Assembly (NCBI GenBank): GCA_963715565.1
Contig: OY970256.1
Span: 3,348,001 to 3,412,000, forward strand
Direction of reading: 5' to 3'
Length of the DNA: 64,000 nt
Source: JACVRN01 sp963715565
GTDB taxonomy: Bacteria; Acidobacteriota; Blastocatellia; Pyrinomonadales; Pyrinomonadaceae
The notes under the pieces were generated by a model. The model was given only the letters and a program-made list of their open reading frames with translations, made no database searches and was not told the DNA's origin. Within the stretch, counting starts at the first letter, position 1. Every line of letters starts with the position of its first letter. Below, one piece after another: positions 7,851 to 15,793 of the stretch. Position numbers and translations under genes: made by a program.

Positions 7851-7861
7851 CCAACCGGTTG
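7848..7861. promoter_or_regulatory. SufR-type operator CAAC-N6-GTTG
   Basis: The sequence caaccaaccggttg fits CAAC-N6-GTTG, the inverted repeat described for cyanobacterial SufR. Three of its bases are also the first three of the -35 box, so bound regulator would block the promoter. It is 30 bases from the -35 box of the divergent promoter at 7891-7919. Confidence 0.72.
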
Positions 7862-7890
7862 CTTTAAGTTGAAAATGCCCGATAAAAGTA

Positions 7891-7919
7891 TTGACGCGGG
7901 CTTTTCTGCGGAGTAGAAT
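7891..7919 (+). promoter_or_regulatory. Divergent sigma70-type promoter
   Basis: TTGACG (7891-7896), a 17-base spacer and TAGAAT (7914-7919). The expected transcription start is near 7926. The next coding region on this strand is at 8319, and a strong terminator intervenes at 8017-8053. Confidence 0.7.
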
Positions 7920-7925
7920 CCGCTC

Positions 7926-8053
7926 AACTAGGACGGGTGCTGAATGTATCCGTTCAGCGTCGGGCGAATTGAGGACGTTCGATGCACTCCATTGGTGAGG
8001 TTAAGTGAGGACAGAGACGGCGGTAGATTTCGTCCATATCTACCGCCGTTTTT
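7926..8053 (+). ncRNA. Candidate small RNA or attenuated leader in the iron-sulfur island
   Basis: This stretch of about 128 bases runs from the predicted start of the divergent promoter to a strong terminator. It has no ORF with a ribosome site. It contains a hairpin gctgaatgtatccgttcagc near its 5' end and the terminator stem at its 3' end. It is either an independent sRNA or the leader of the nifU-like operon controlled by termination. It matches none of the common RNAs (6S, SRP, RNase P, tmRNA) that I can recognise. Confidence 0.5.
8017..8053 (+). terminator. Intrinsic terminator
   Basis: Arms acggcggtaga (8017-8027) and tctaccgccgt (8039-8049) form a perfect 11-bp stem, followed directly by a T run. 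It lies 266 bases upstream of the nifU-like gene. Confidence 0.88.
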
Positions 8054-8148
8054 GTGTTCACAGGGAATTTCTGGTGCGGATTGTCACAGCCCTCATAATA
8101 AATGCCTAAGATGTTAATTTTGTGCAAAGCCAGCCAACGCGGTCTTAG

Positions 8149-8185
8149 CTTTTCCACAGAGACCTGTGGAAAAGCCTGTGGAAAA
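8149..8185. other. Three DnaA-box-like repeats within an inverted repeat
   Basis: cttttccacag (8149-8159) pairs with ctgtggaaaag (8164-8174), and a third copy, ctgtggaaaa, follows at 8176-8185. Each core differs by one base from the DnaA box TTATCCACA. It could be a binding site for DnaA or another regulator. No dnaA or dnaN gene is near, so an origin is not claimed. The rest of the 7851-8318 gap holds the promoter, RNA and terminator listed here. Confidence 0.4.
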
Positions 8186-8318
8186 CCCATTCTCCCCCAT
8201 GCCAAATTATTGAAGAATTGTCCCCTTTTAGCGTTTTGCACAAGATATGTGCGGTCTCGAACTTAGGGAACCGGGGCGCGGGCCAGCTAATTTTTGTGCG
8301 CCGTGTTAGATTTATTCG

Positions 8319-8924
8319 ATGTCTTATTATCTGGAGAGCGTCAGCCGTCATTTTCTGCACCCGCGTCATGTTGGGGACGTGGCGGACGCCGACACCGTGG
8401 CCGAAACGGGCTCGTTTACGTGCGGCGCGGTCGTGCGTCTTTCGCTCAAAGTAGACCCGGAGACGCAGCGCATCACGGACGCCGGGTTCAAAGCCGTGGG
8501 CTGCGGCTATCTCATCGCGGCGGCTTCGTTGATGATGGAAATCACGCTCGGGTTGAGATGCGCCGAAGCAGCCGCCATGGCGGAGCGTTTCCCGGAAAGG
8601 GTCGCGGAAGAATTCGGGTTGCTTCCGCCGGAGCGACAACACTGCGCGGCGCTTTGCGGGGAAGCGCTGCATGAAGCCATCACGCGCTACAGCCAGTTGA
8701 TGCGCGAAGAATGGACCGGAGACGATGCTCTCATCTGCACCTGCTTCGGCGTCTCGGAAAAAAGAATCGAGCGTGCGATTTCTGAAAAGAATTTGCGTAC
8801 CGTCCGCGAAGTCACGCGCGCATGCAACGCAGGCGGCGGCTGTCACTCGTGTCATCCTCTCATAGAAGAGATGCTTACTGATTACCGGCGCACGGCGGGC
8901 AAGTCACTGGAAACGGAGACCTGA
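8319..8924 (+). CDS. NifU-like scaffold: IscU domain plus BFD-like 2Fe-2S domain
   Basis: In this 201-residue protein, residues 1-130 are an IscU/NifU N-terminal scaffold, with ligand Cys in GSFTCGAVVRL, FKAVGCGYLIAA and HCAALCGEAL. Residues 135-185 are a BFD-like 2Fe-2S domain with CTCFGVSE and CNAGGGCHSCHP. The third domain of classical NifU (the Nfu-type C-terminal thioredoxin-like domain) is missing. It assembles transient Fe-S clusters with sulfur from the NifS-like enzyme six bases downstream. The motif TTAGAT lies seven bases before the ATG and no ribosome site is visible, so a leaderless start is possible here too. Confidence 0.92.
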   Translation: MSYYLESVSRHFLHPRHVGDVADADTVAETGSFTCGAVVRLSLKVDPETQRITDAGFKAVGCGYLIAAASLMMEITLGLRCAEAAAMAERFPERVAEEFGLLPPERQHCAALCGEALHEAITRYSQLMREEWTGDDALICTCFGVSEKRIERAISEKNLRTVREVTRACNAGGGCHSCHPLIEEMLTDYRRTAGKSLETET

Positions 8925-8930
8925 GAATTA

Positions 8931-10121
8931 ATGGTTGAGCAAAGAGTCTATCTGGACAACAACGCGACGACGCGCGTCGCACCGGAAGTTTTTGGGGCGA
9001 TGCGTCCATTTCTGGAAGAGCTTTACGGTAATCCATCGTCTGCGCATACCTTCGGGCGCGAGATGCGCGTCCGCTTGGAGCGTGCGCGCGAGCAGGTCGC
9101 TTCGCTCCTTGGCGCTCGCTCGTCATCCGAAATCGTCTTTACCTCGTGCGGGTCAGAGTCGGACAACTGGGCCATACGCGGCGCGCTCGCTAGTGTGCCC
9201 GATAAGCGTCACATCATCACGACGCACGTCGAGCACGAGGCCGTGCGGAATGTGTGCGGGCATCTGGCAAAGGAGGGCTATGAGGTCACGTGGCTGGAGG
9301 TGACGAACGAGGGCGAGCTTGATTTGGAAGATTTACGCCGCGCGCTCAGGCACGACACGGCGCTTGTCTCCTTGATGCTCGCGAATAACGAAACGGGCGT
9401 GCTCTTTCCTGTCAAAGAGGCGGGCCGCATCGTGCGCGAAAATTCCCACGCGCTCTTTCAAGTAGACGGCGTGCAAGCGGTCGGCAAGATTCCCATCAGC
9501 CTCAGCGATTGGGAAGTTGACCTCTTCGCTCTCTCGGGCCACAAATTTCACGCGCCCAAGGGAGTCGGCGCGCTCTACATACGCGAGGGCGTGGCGTTAG
9601 AGCCGTTCATTATCGGCGGCGGGCAGGAAACAGGAAGACGCGCAGGGACGGAGGCCGTGCCCTACATAGTGGCTTTGGGCGCAGCCGCCGAGCTGGCCCA
9701 AAAGTTTGAAGAGCACGAGCGCGTGCGTCATCTTCGCGACTTATTGGAAGACTCTATCCTCGCAGAATTTCCCAACGCGCGCTTGAACGGCACGACTGAT
9801 AGAGAGAAGCGTCTGCCGAACACGTCCAACATCTCTTTCGAATATCTGGAAGGCGAAAGCATCCTCGCGCATCTGGACGAAGCGGGCATCTACGTTTCCA
9901 CGGGCTCGGCCTGCAACGCGGATTCTCATGTTTCATCGCCCGTCCTGCGCGCGATGAACGTGCCCTACACGGCGGCGCAAGGCTCCATACGCTTCTCCGT
10001 CGGGCGCTACAACACCGAAGCCGAAATCGCTTACACCCTCTCGCACTTGCGGCGCATCATCAGCCATCTCGCAGAGATGTCGCCTTACGACGAAGAACTC
10101 AATAAAAGCCGTGAATCGTAA
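8931..10121 (+). CDS. nifS: Cysteine desulfurase, NifS/IscS class
   Basis: This 396-residue PLP enzyme has YLDNNATTR at the start, the PLP-binding Lys in LSGHKFHAPKG and the catalytic loop Cys in STGSACNADSH. It takes sulfur from cysteine and passes it to the scaffold. It forms a two-gene operon with the NifU-like scaffold (six-base gap). The last four residues (SRES) and the stop codon are encoded within the left arm of hairpin H5. Without nitrogenase genes in view, its role is general iron-sulfur assembly. Confidence 0.96.
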   Translation: MVEQRVYLDNNATTRVAPEVFGAMRPFLEELYGNPSSAHTFGREMRVRLERAREQVASLLGARSSSEIVFTSCGSESDNWAIRGALASVPDKRHIITTHVEHEAVRNVCGHLAKEGYEVTWLEVTNEGELDLEDLRRALRHDTALVSLMLANNETGVLFPVKEAGRIVRENSHALFQVDGVQAVGKIPISLSDWEVDLFALSGHKFHAPKGVGALYIREGVALEPFIIGGGQETGRRAGTEAVPYIVALGAAAELAQKFEEHERVRHLRDLLEDSILAEFPNARLNGTTDREKRLPNTSNISFEYLEGESILAHLDEAGIYVSTGSACNADSHVSSPVLRAMNVPYTAAQGSIRFSVGRYNTEAEIAYTLSHLRRIISHLAEMSPYDEELNKSRES

Positions 10122-10190
10122 ATCGTGAATCGTCAATAGAAGAACTGCTTTCTCTATTGACGATTCACGATTTACGATTCACGGCTTTTC
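10105..10190. repeat. Heptamer-arm hairpin H5, perfect 36-bp arms
   Basis: Arms 10105-10140 and 10155-10190 are perfect complements of 36 bases with a 14-base loop. The unit is AATCGTR. The left arm contains the end and stop codon of nifS, and the right arm ends in TTTT. This is the most perfect member of the class. Confidence 0.95.
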
Positions 10191-10284
10191 GCCTTGCTTT
10201 GCCTTTTCTCTTCTTCAGTATACAATTTCTTTTCGGCTCACGAACCGTAATCATCTCGTTGGAGAAGGAGTGTTCCCCAAAGCC

Positions 10285-10812
<528 letters not shown>

Positions 10813-10815
10813 GAC

Positions 10816-10920
10816 GATTTTGGATTTTAGATTTGCGATTTTGGATTGGAGTGGCAACAAACCTTGCATAGCTTCAATCACGCATCGTCAATCTAAAATC
10901 CAAAATCGAAAATCCAAAAT
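10816..10920. repeat. Heptamer-arm hairpin H6
   Basis: Arrays gattttggattttagatttg... (10816-10847) and aatctaaaatccaaaatcga... (10890-10920) are built from ATTTTGG-type heptamers and pair imperfectly. It lies between the CBS gene and korA, three bases after the stop codon. The same unit type is found in H18. Confidence 0.8.
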
Positions 10921-10932
10921 AAAGGGAATTCC

Positions 10933-12795
10933 ATGAGCACTGTTATCGAGACACCTGTTGATCCACTTGACAAACATTTCGAGGAAGTCGAGACCGTCAC
11001 TATACGCTTTGCCGGAGACTCCGGCGACGGCATGCAGTTGACGGGCACGCAGTTCACCAACACCTCTGCGGTCTTAGGCAACGACATCTCGACCTTGCCG
11101 GATTTCCCTGCGGAGATTCGCGCGCCAGCCGGAAGTCTTCCCGGCGTCTCCGGCTTTCAGTTGAACTTTTCCAGTCAGGAAATACGCACGCCCGGCGACC
11201 AGCCCAACGTGCTCGTTGCGATGAACCCGGCGGCGCTCAAGGTCAATCTTCCGGATTTGGAAGACGGCGGAACCTTGATTCTCAACACGGACGAGTTCAC
11301 GAAAGACAATCTTGAAAAGGCCGCTTATAAATCGAACCCGCTCGAAGACGGGTCGCTCGCGGGCTATCGTGTGCATAAGCTGCCAATCACGACGCTCAAC
11401 ATGACCGCGCTCAAGGAGCAGGTTAAGCTCTCGCGCAAGGAGATGGATCGTTGCAAAAACTTCTTCGCGCTCGGCGTGCTTTACTGGCTCTACGACCGCC
11501 CGATGGAGCAGACGCTCAACTGGATTAACACGAAGTTTTCGAAGAACGTGGAAGTGGCGCGGGCCAACGAGATTGCCCTGCGCACGGGCTATAACTTCGC
11601 GGACACGACCGAAGTTTTCACCACTCACTACACGGTCAGGAAAGCGCAGATAGAGCCGGGCAAGTATCGCAATATTACCGGCAACGAAGCCACTGCCATC
11701 GGATTCGTCGCGGCTTCGCAGCTCGCTGGCCGCCCGCTCTTTTACGGCTCCTATCCGATTACGCCCGCCTCGGACATCCTGCACGAGCTGGCGCGTCACA
11801 AAAATTTCGGCGTCAAGACGTTTCAGGCCGAAGATGAAATCGCTGCTATCTGCGCGGCCATCGGCGCAAGCTTTACCGGACAAATCGGCTTGACCGGAAC
11901 AAGCGGCCCCGGCGTAGCGCTCAAGCAGGAGGCCATCGGCTTGGCCGTCATGACGGAGCTTCCCATCATCATCATCAACGTCCAGCGCGGAGGCCCATCC
12001 ACGGGCTTGCCCACGAAGACCGAGCAGGCCGATTTGTTCCAGGCCGTCTGGGGACGAAACGGCGAGTGCCCCGCGATTGTCTTAGCGCCCGCGACGCCCG
12101 CAGACTGTTTCCACATGGCACTGGAAGCCGTGCGGCTGGCTTATAAATACATGACGCCCGTCTTCTATTTGTCAGACGGCTATCTGGCGAACGGCGCGGA
12201 GCCTTGGAAGATTCCGGCGGTCGAGGACTTGCCGAAAATCGAAATCAAGTTTGCGACAGACCCGCAAGATTTTATGCCCTACGCGCGCGATGAAGAAACT
12301 TTAGCGCGGCCCTACGCCATTCCGGGCACGCCCGGTCTTGAGCACCGCATCGGCGGCATCGAAAAACAGCACCTCACGGGCAACGTCAACTACGACCCAG
12401 AGAACCATCACTTCATGGTCAAGCTCCGTCAGGAGAAAGTAGACCGCGTGGCGAACGACATCCCGGCGGTCGAAGTCTTCGGCGAGAAGTCCGGCAAGAT
12501 TCTGGTGCTGGGCTGGGGCTCAACCTACGGCTCTATCACCTCCGCTGTCGAGAAATTGCAGCGCGAAGGCAAATCTGTTTCGAGCGCGCACCTGCGCCAC
12601 CTCAATCCCTTCCCCAAAAATCTGGGCGAAGTGCTCAGAAGTTTTGAGACAGTGATTGTCCCAGAGATGAACCTCGGCCAGCTCGCCACCATGATTCGCG
12701 CGAAATACCTTGTGGACGCCATCCCCTTCTCCAAGGTCAAGGGCCGTCCCTTCCAGATTCGCGAAATCATACGCAAGGTCGAAGAGTATTTATAG
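10933..12795 (+). CDS. korA: 2-oxoacid:ferredoxin oxidoreductase, alpha (gamma-alpha fusion) subunit
   Basis: This 620-residue protein begins with the gamma domain (VTIRFAGDSGDGMQLTG), which lies at the N-terminus of KorA-type fusions, and continues with the pyrimidine-binding alpha domain (FYGSYPITPASDILHEL, TGTSGPGVALKQEA, GGPSTGLPTKTEQADL). With KorB it forms the two-subunit enzyme that oxidatively decarboxylates 2-oxoglutarate or related 2-oxoacids to acyl-CoA, reducing ferredoxin. The reaction can also run in reverse. The C-terminus is RKVEEYL. A stretch nearly identical to the DNA of this end is found again at 13357-13377, after the inserted Uma2 gene. Confidence 0.95.
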   Translation: MSTVIETPVDPLDKHFEEVETVTIRFAGDSGDGMQLTGTQFTNTSAVLGNDISTLPDFPAEIRAPAGSLPGVSGFQLNFSSQEIRTPGDQPNVLVAMNPAALKVNLPDLEDGGTLILNTDEFTKDNLEKAAYKSNPLEDGSLAGYRVHKLPITTLNMTALKEQVKLSRKEMDRCKNFFALGVLYWLYDRPMEQTLNWINTKFSKNVEVARANEIALRTGYNFADTTEVFTTHYTVRKAQIEPGKYRNITGNEATAIGFVAASQLAGRPLFYGSYPITPASDILHELARHKNFGVKTFQAEDEIAAICAAIGASFTGQIGLTGTSGPGVALKQEAIGLAVMTELPIIIINVQRGGPSTGLPTKTEQADLFQAVWGRNGECPAIVLAPATPADCFHMALEAVRLAYKYMTPVFYLSDGYLANGAEPWKIPAVEDLPKIEIKFATDPQDFMPYARDEETLARPYAIPGTPGLEHRIGGIEKQHLTGNVNYDPENHHFMVKLRQEKVDRVANDIPAVEVFGEKSGKILVLGWGSTYGSITSAVEKLQREGKSVSSAHLRHLNPFPKNLGEVLRSFETVIVPEMNLGQLATMIRAKYLVDAIPFSKVKGRPFQIREIIRKVEEYL

Positions 12796-12803
12796 AAAGA
12801 GCA

Positions 12804-13358
12804 ATGAGCAGCGTAACCAAATTGATGACTGCTGAAGAGTTGCTGGAAATGCCGCGTGGTCGTTTCCGTTATCAGCTCATCGAAGGAGAGCTAAAGCAGA
12901 TGTCACCGGCGGGCCACGACCACGGCAGAATCATCATGGAGTTGGCCGCGCCGCTTGGTCAGTACGTCAAACAGGCGAGGCTCGGAAAGGTTTATGCGGC
13001 TGAGACAGGCTTTAAGATTAAGAGCAATCCGGACACAGTGATTGCTCCCGACATCGCCTTTATCAGGCAAGAGCGTGTCGAAGCTGTTGGCAGAGTTAAG
13101 GGATACTGGGAGGGTGCGCCCGATTTAGCAGTCGAAGTGACTAGCCCTAATGATACTGTCAGTGAGGTTGAAGAGAAGGTGGAGGCATGGCTTGATGCAG
13201 GCGCAAGACAGGTTTGGGTGGTTAGCCCGAAGCTGCGTACCGTCACCATCTACCATTCTCTAAATGAGATTAGCACTTTGACGGAAAAAGACACTCTCGA
13301 CGGCGGCGAGGTCGTACCTGGTTTTCAGATTCCCGTCGCTGATATTTTCGCCATCTAA
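12804..13358 (+). CDS. Uma2/DUF820 family PD-(D/E)XK nuclease-like protein
   Basis: In this 184-residue protein the family core is clear: RYQLIEGELKQMSPAGHDHG, then VIAPDIAFI, PDLAVEVTSPND and KVEAWLDAGARQVWVV. These supply the Asp, Glu-x-x and Lys of a PD-(D/E)XK-type site. Uma2 proteins are abundant in cyanobacteria, Chloroflexi and Acidobacteria. Their biological role is not settled. It sits between korA and korB, eight bases after korA, so it is probably transcribed with them despite no evident link. Codon use looks more AT-rich than in korA, which suggests late insertion. Confidence 0.9.
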   Translation: MSSVTKLMTAEELLEMPRGRFRYQLIEGELKQMSPAGHDHGRIIMELAAPLGQYVKQARLGKVYAAETGFKIKSNPDTVIAPDIAFIRQERVEAVGRVKGYWEGAPDLAVEVTSPNDTVSEVEEKVEAWLDAGARQVWVVSPKLRTVTIYHSLNEISTLTEKDTLDGGEVVPGFQIPVADIFAI

Positions 13359-13376
13359 AGTTGAAGAGTATTTGTG

Positions 13377-13997
13377 ATGACCTCATCGTCTTCAAATCTT
13401 GAGCGCCGGACGATTCAGGAAATCTACGGCGAAGGGTTGCGCTACTTCATGGGACAGGGACATCTCAACAATGCGCTGGCCCGCCTCTCGGCAGACTTGA
13501 AGCAGCACGGTATTGATTACGTTGTCATCGGCGCGGTCGCTTTGATGGCGCACGGCTACCCGCGCTTTACGGAAGATATAGACCTGGTGCTGACGCCCGA
13601 AGGATTAGAGAAGTTTCATGATGAGCTAATCGGGCTCGGGTACGCGCCCGCTTTTCCCGGCGCAAAGAAGAGGCTGCGATCAACTCCCGACGGCGTTAGT
13701 ATCGAAGTGATTACCACGGATGAATATCCGGGCGACGGCAAGCCTAAGCCTGTGAGCTTTCCCGTCCCCGGAGATGCTTCAACCGACGTTGACGGGGTGC
13801 AAGTCGTCACGCTGGAAAAGCTGGTCGAATTGAAACTTGCTTCCGGCATGACCGCGCCCGACCGGCTGAAAGATTTAGCCGACGTGCAGGAGCTAATAAA
13901 GATTCGCGGGCTCGACTCCGATTTCGCCGAGCGGCTTAACCCTTACGTCCGAGGGCAATATTTACAGTTGTGGCGCGCAGTCGAACAGGCAAAGTAA
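13377..13997 (+). CDS. Nucleotidyltransferase-fold protein (AbiEii/MNT-like)
   Basis: In this 206-residue protein the nucleotidyltransferase signature is visible: VVIGAVALMAHGYPRFTEDI followed by DLVL, giving the paired Asp residues, and a later acidic strand VSIEVIT. The C-terminal helices (LEKLVELKLASG, RLKDLADVQELIKI) match the pattern of AbiEii-like and DUF6036-type proteins. Such enzymes can be toxins or nucleotide-modifying factors. No AbiEi-like antitoxin is adjacent, so a toxin role is not supported. The GTG just before the ATG was passed over. The gene is co-directional with Uma2 and korB. Confidence 0.8.
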   Translation: MTSSSSNLERRTIQEIYGEGLRYFMGQGHLNNALARLSADLKQHGIDYVVIGAVALMAHGYPRFTEDIDLVLTPEGLEKFHDELIGLGYAPAFPGAKKRLRSTPDGVSIEVITTDEYPGDGKPKPVSFPVPGDASTDVDGVQVVTLEKLVELKLASGMTAPDRLKDLADVQELIKIRGLDSDFAERLNPYVRGQYLQLWRAVEQAK

Positions 13998-14037
13998 AGG
14001 GCCGCCGAAGACAAGCCATTAATTTGAGGAGTAGATA

Positions 14038-15162
14038 ATGAGTACAAACGGTAAAGGAACAAACGGTAACGGTCACAAGCAGGATTTGGAGACGGCTGCG
14101 TCGCCGGAATCCGAAGGCGGGGCGGCCACACCCGGTTGTGCGGCCCCTGCGAAATTGACGCGACAGGATTTCATCTCGGGGCAGGAGGTGCGCTGGTGTC
14201 CGGGCTGCGGCGATTACGCCATCCTTAATAACGTGCAGAAGGTGATGCCCGAGCTTGGCATCTCGCGCGAGAAGATGGTCTTTGTCTCCGGCATAGGCTG
14301 CTCAAGTCGCTTCCCCTACTACATGAACACCTACGGGTTTCACTCGATACACGGGCGCGCGCCTGCGGTTGCGACAGGCATCAAGGCCGCGAACCCGGAG
14401 CTTTCCGTGTGGGTCGTCACAGGCGACGGCGACGCGCTTTCCATCGGCGGCAATCATTTCATGCACGCCATTCGCCGCAACCTAGACCTCAACATCATAC
14501 TCTTTAACAACCGCATCTACGGTTTGACTAAAGGGCAATACAGTCCCACGTCCGAGCTTGGCAAGAAGACCAAGTCAACGCCTATGGGCGTGATTGATTA
14601 CCCGCTCAACCCGCTCTCCGTAGCGATTGCTTCGGAAGCAACTTTCGTCGGGCGCTCGATTGATATCGACGTCAAACACCTTGGCTCGATGGTGGAAGCG
14701 GCTGCCAAGCACAAGGGCGTTTCGTTTCTGGAGGTCTACCAGAACTGCAATATCTTTAACGATAAAGCGTTCGACAGCTTCACGGATCGCAGCGTACGCT
14801 CGGACCGCGTGCTTTATCTTGAGCACGGCAAGCCTATGGTCTTTGGCAAGGACCGCAACCGCGGGATTCGCATGAACGGCGCGCATCCTGAAGTCGTGCA
14901 TCTGGGCGAGAACGGCATCACGGAAAACGACCTCCTGGTCCACGACATACACTTGCAGGATCCGTCCGTCGCTTTCATGCTCGCGCGCATGGAGTACCGC
15001 GACGGCTCGGAGTTTCCGCAGCCCGTGGGCATCTTCCGCGCCATCGAGCGCGCCACTTATGAAGACATGATGGCCGACCAGATTGCCGCCGCCATCAGCC
15101 GCTCCGGCCCCGGCCAAATCGAGAAGCTGATTAATAGCGGCGACACGTGGACGGTGGAATAA
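14038..15162 (+). CDS. korB: 2-oxoacid:ferredoxin oxidoreductase beta subunit
   Basis: This 374-residue TPP-binding subunit has WCPGCGDYAILNNVQKVM near residue 55, the TPP/Mg motif GDGDALSIGGNHFMHA, and FNNRIYGLTKGQYSPTS, typical of 2-oxoglutarate- or 2-oxoacid-specific KorB. A Gly/Asn-rich extension of about 45 residues precedes the domain. A GAGGAG ribosome site lies upstream. KorA/KorB normally are adjacent. Here they are separated by 1.24 kb holding Uma2 and nucleotidyltransferase genes. The stop codon abuts hairpin H7. Confidence 0.95.
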   Translation: MSTNGKGTNGNGHKQDLETAASPESEGGAATPGCAAPAKLTRQDFISGQEVRWCPGCGDYAILNNVQKVMPELGISREKMVFVSGIGCSSRFPYYMNTYGFHSIHGRAPAVATGIKAANPELSVWVVTGDGDALSIGGNHFMHAIRRNLDLNIILFNNRIYGLTKGQYSPTSELGKKTKSTPMGVIDYPLNPLSVAIASEATFVGRSIDIDVKHLGSMVEAAAKHKGVSFLEVYQNCNIFNDKAFDSFTDRSVRSDRVLYLEHGKPMVFGKDRNRGIRMNGAHPEVVHLGENGITENDLLVHDIHLQDPSVAFMLARMEYRDGSEFPQPVGIFRAIERATYEDMMADQIAAAISRSGPGQIEKLINSGDTWTVE

Positions 15163-15241
15163 GTCCCAAATCCCAAGTCCAAAATCTCAAGTCAAAAAAA
15201 ACAACTCGTGACTTGGGACATGGGACTTTGGACTTGGGACT
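15162..15241. repeat. Heptamer-arm hairpin H7
   Basis: Arrays agtcccaaatcccaagtcca... (15162-15193) and gacttgggacatgggacttt... (15210-15241) with AGTCCCA-type heptamers pair over most of their length. It follows korB directly. Confidence 0.85.
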
Positions 15242-15256
15242 TATTAGGAGCGACGA

Positions 15257-15769
15257 ATGATTTGTCCTGATTGCGGGCACGACAATATAGAAGGCATGGA
15301 CCGTTGCGAGAATTGCATGAAGCCGCTGCGGGATTTGGACGTGCCGCGTTCGGAGGCAACGGCAGGGCTGGTGCGCTCGGTGATGGAAGATAAGCTCGGC
15401 CAGCTTCTTGAGGAAGAGACTTTGATGGTCTCTCCGGACACGCCCGTCAGTGAAGTAATAGGACGTATGAAAGAGACCGCGATGAGTTGCGCGCTGGTGG
15501 TTGAGGGCGGAAATCTGGCGGGCATCTTTACGGAGCACGACGTGCTGTGCAAGCTGGCGTGCGCCGAACAGGAAACGCTGACGACTCCGATTCGAGAGCT
15601 TATGACGCCGCAGCCCGAAGCCTTGCACGAGACGGATTCCATCGCCGCCGCGCTTAACAAGATGGCCGTCGGGCGTTACCGCAACGTGCCCGTGCAAAGA
15701 CAGGACGGAACCTACGCCCTCACTTCCATCAAGCACGTCTTAAAATACATCGCGCAGGAAGATTGGTAA
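15257..15769 (+). CDS. Zinc-ribbon plus CBS-pair protein downstream of korB
   Basis: This 170-residue protein opens with a zinc ribbon (CPDCGHDN, then CENCMKPL) in residues 1-24. Two CBS domains follow, with CALVVEGGNLAGIFTEHD and YRNVPVQRQDG. CBS pairs sense adenosine nucleotides, while the zinc ribbon may bind a protein or nucleic acid. It is 94 bases after korB in the same direction. Together with the CBS gene before korA it brackets the oxidoreductase genes. Confidence 0.87.
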   Translation: MICPDCGHDNIEGMDRCENCMKPLRDLDVPRSEATAGLVRSVMEDKLGQLLEEETLMVSPDTPVSEVIGRMKETAMSCALVVEGGNLAGIFTEHDVLCKLACAEQETLTTPIRELMTPQPEALHETDSIAAALNKMAVGRYRNVPVQRQDGTYALTSIKHVLKYIAQEDW

Positions 15770-15793
15770 GCAAAGCAAGGTAAAACTAAATCA

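Noticed and set aside
8149..8185. Replication origin
   Set aside because: Only three imperfect boxes, no AT-rich unwinding region and no dnaA, dnaN or gyrase gene nearby.
13377..13997. Type IV toxin-antitoxin system (AbiE)
   Set aside because: The nucleotidyltransferase has no adjacent AbiEi-type antitoxin gene, and the neighbouring Uma2 gene is not known to be one.
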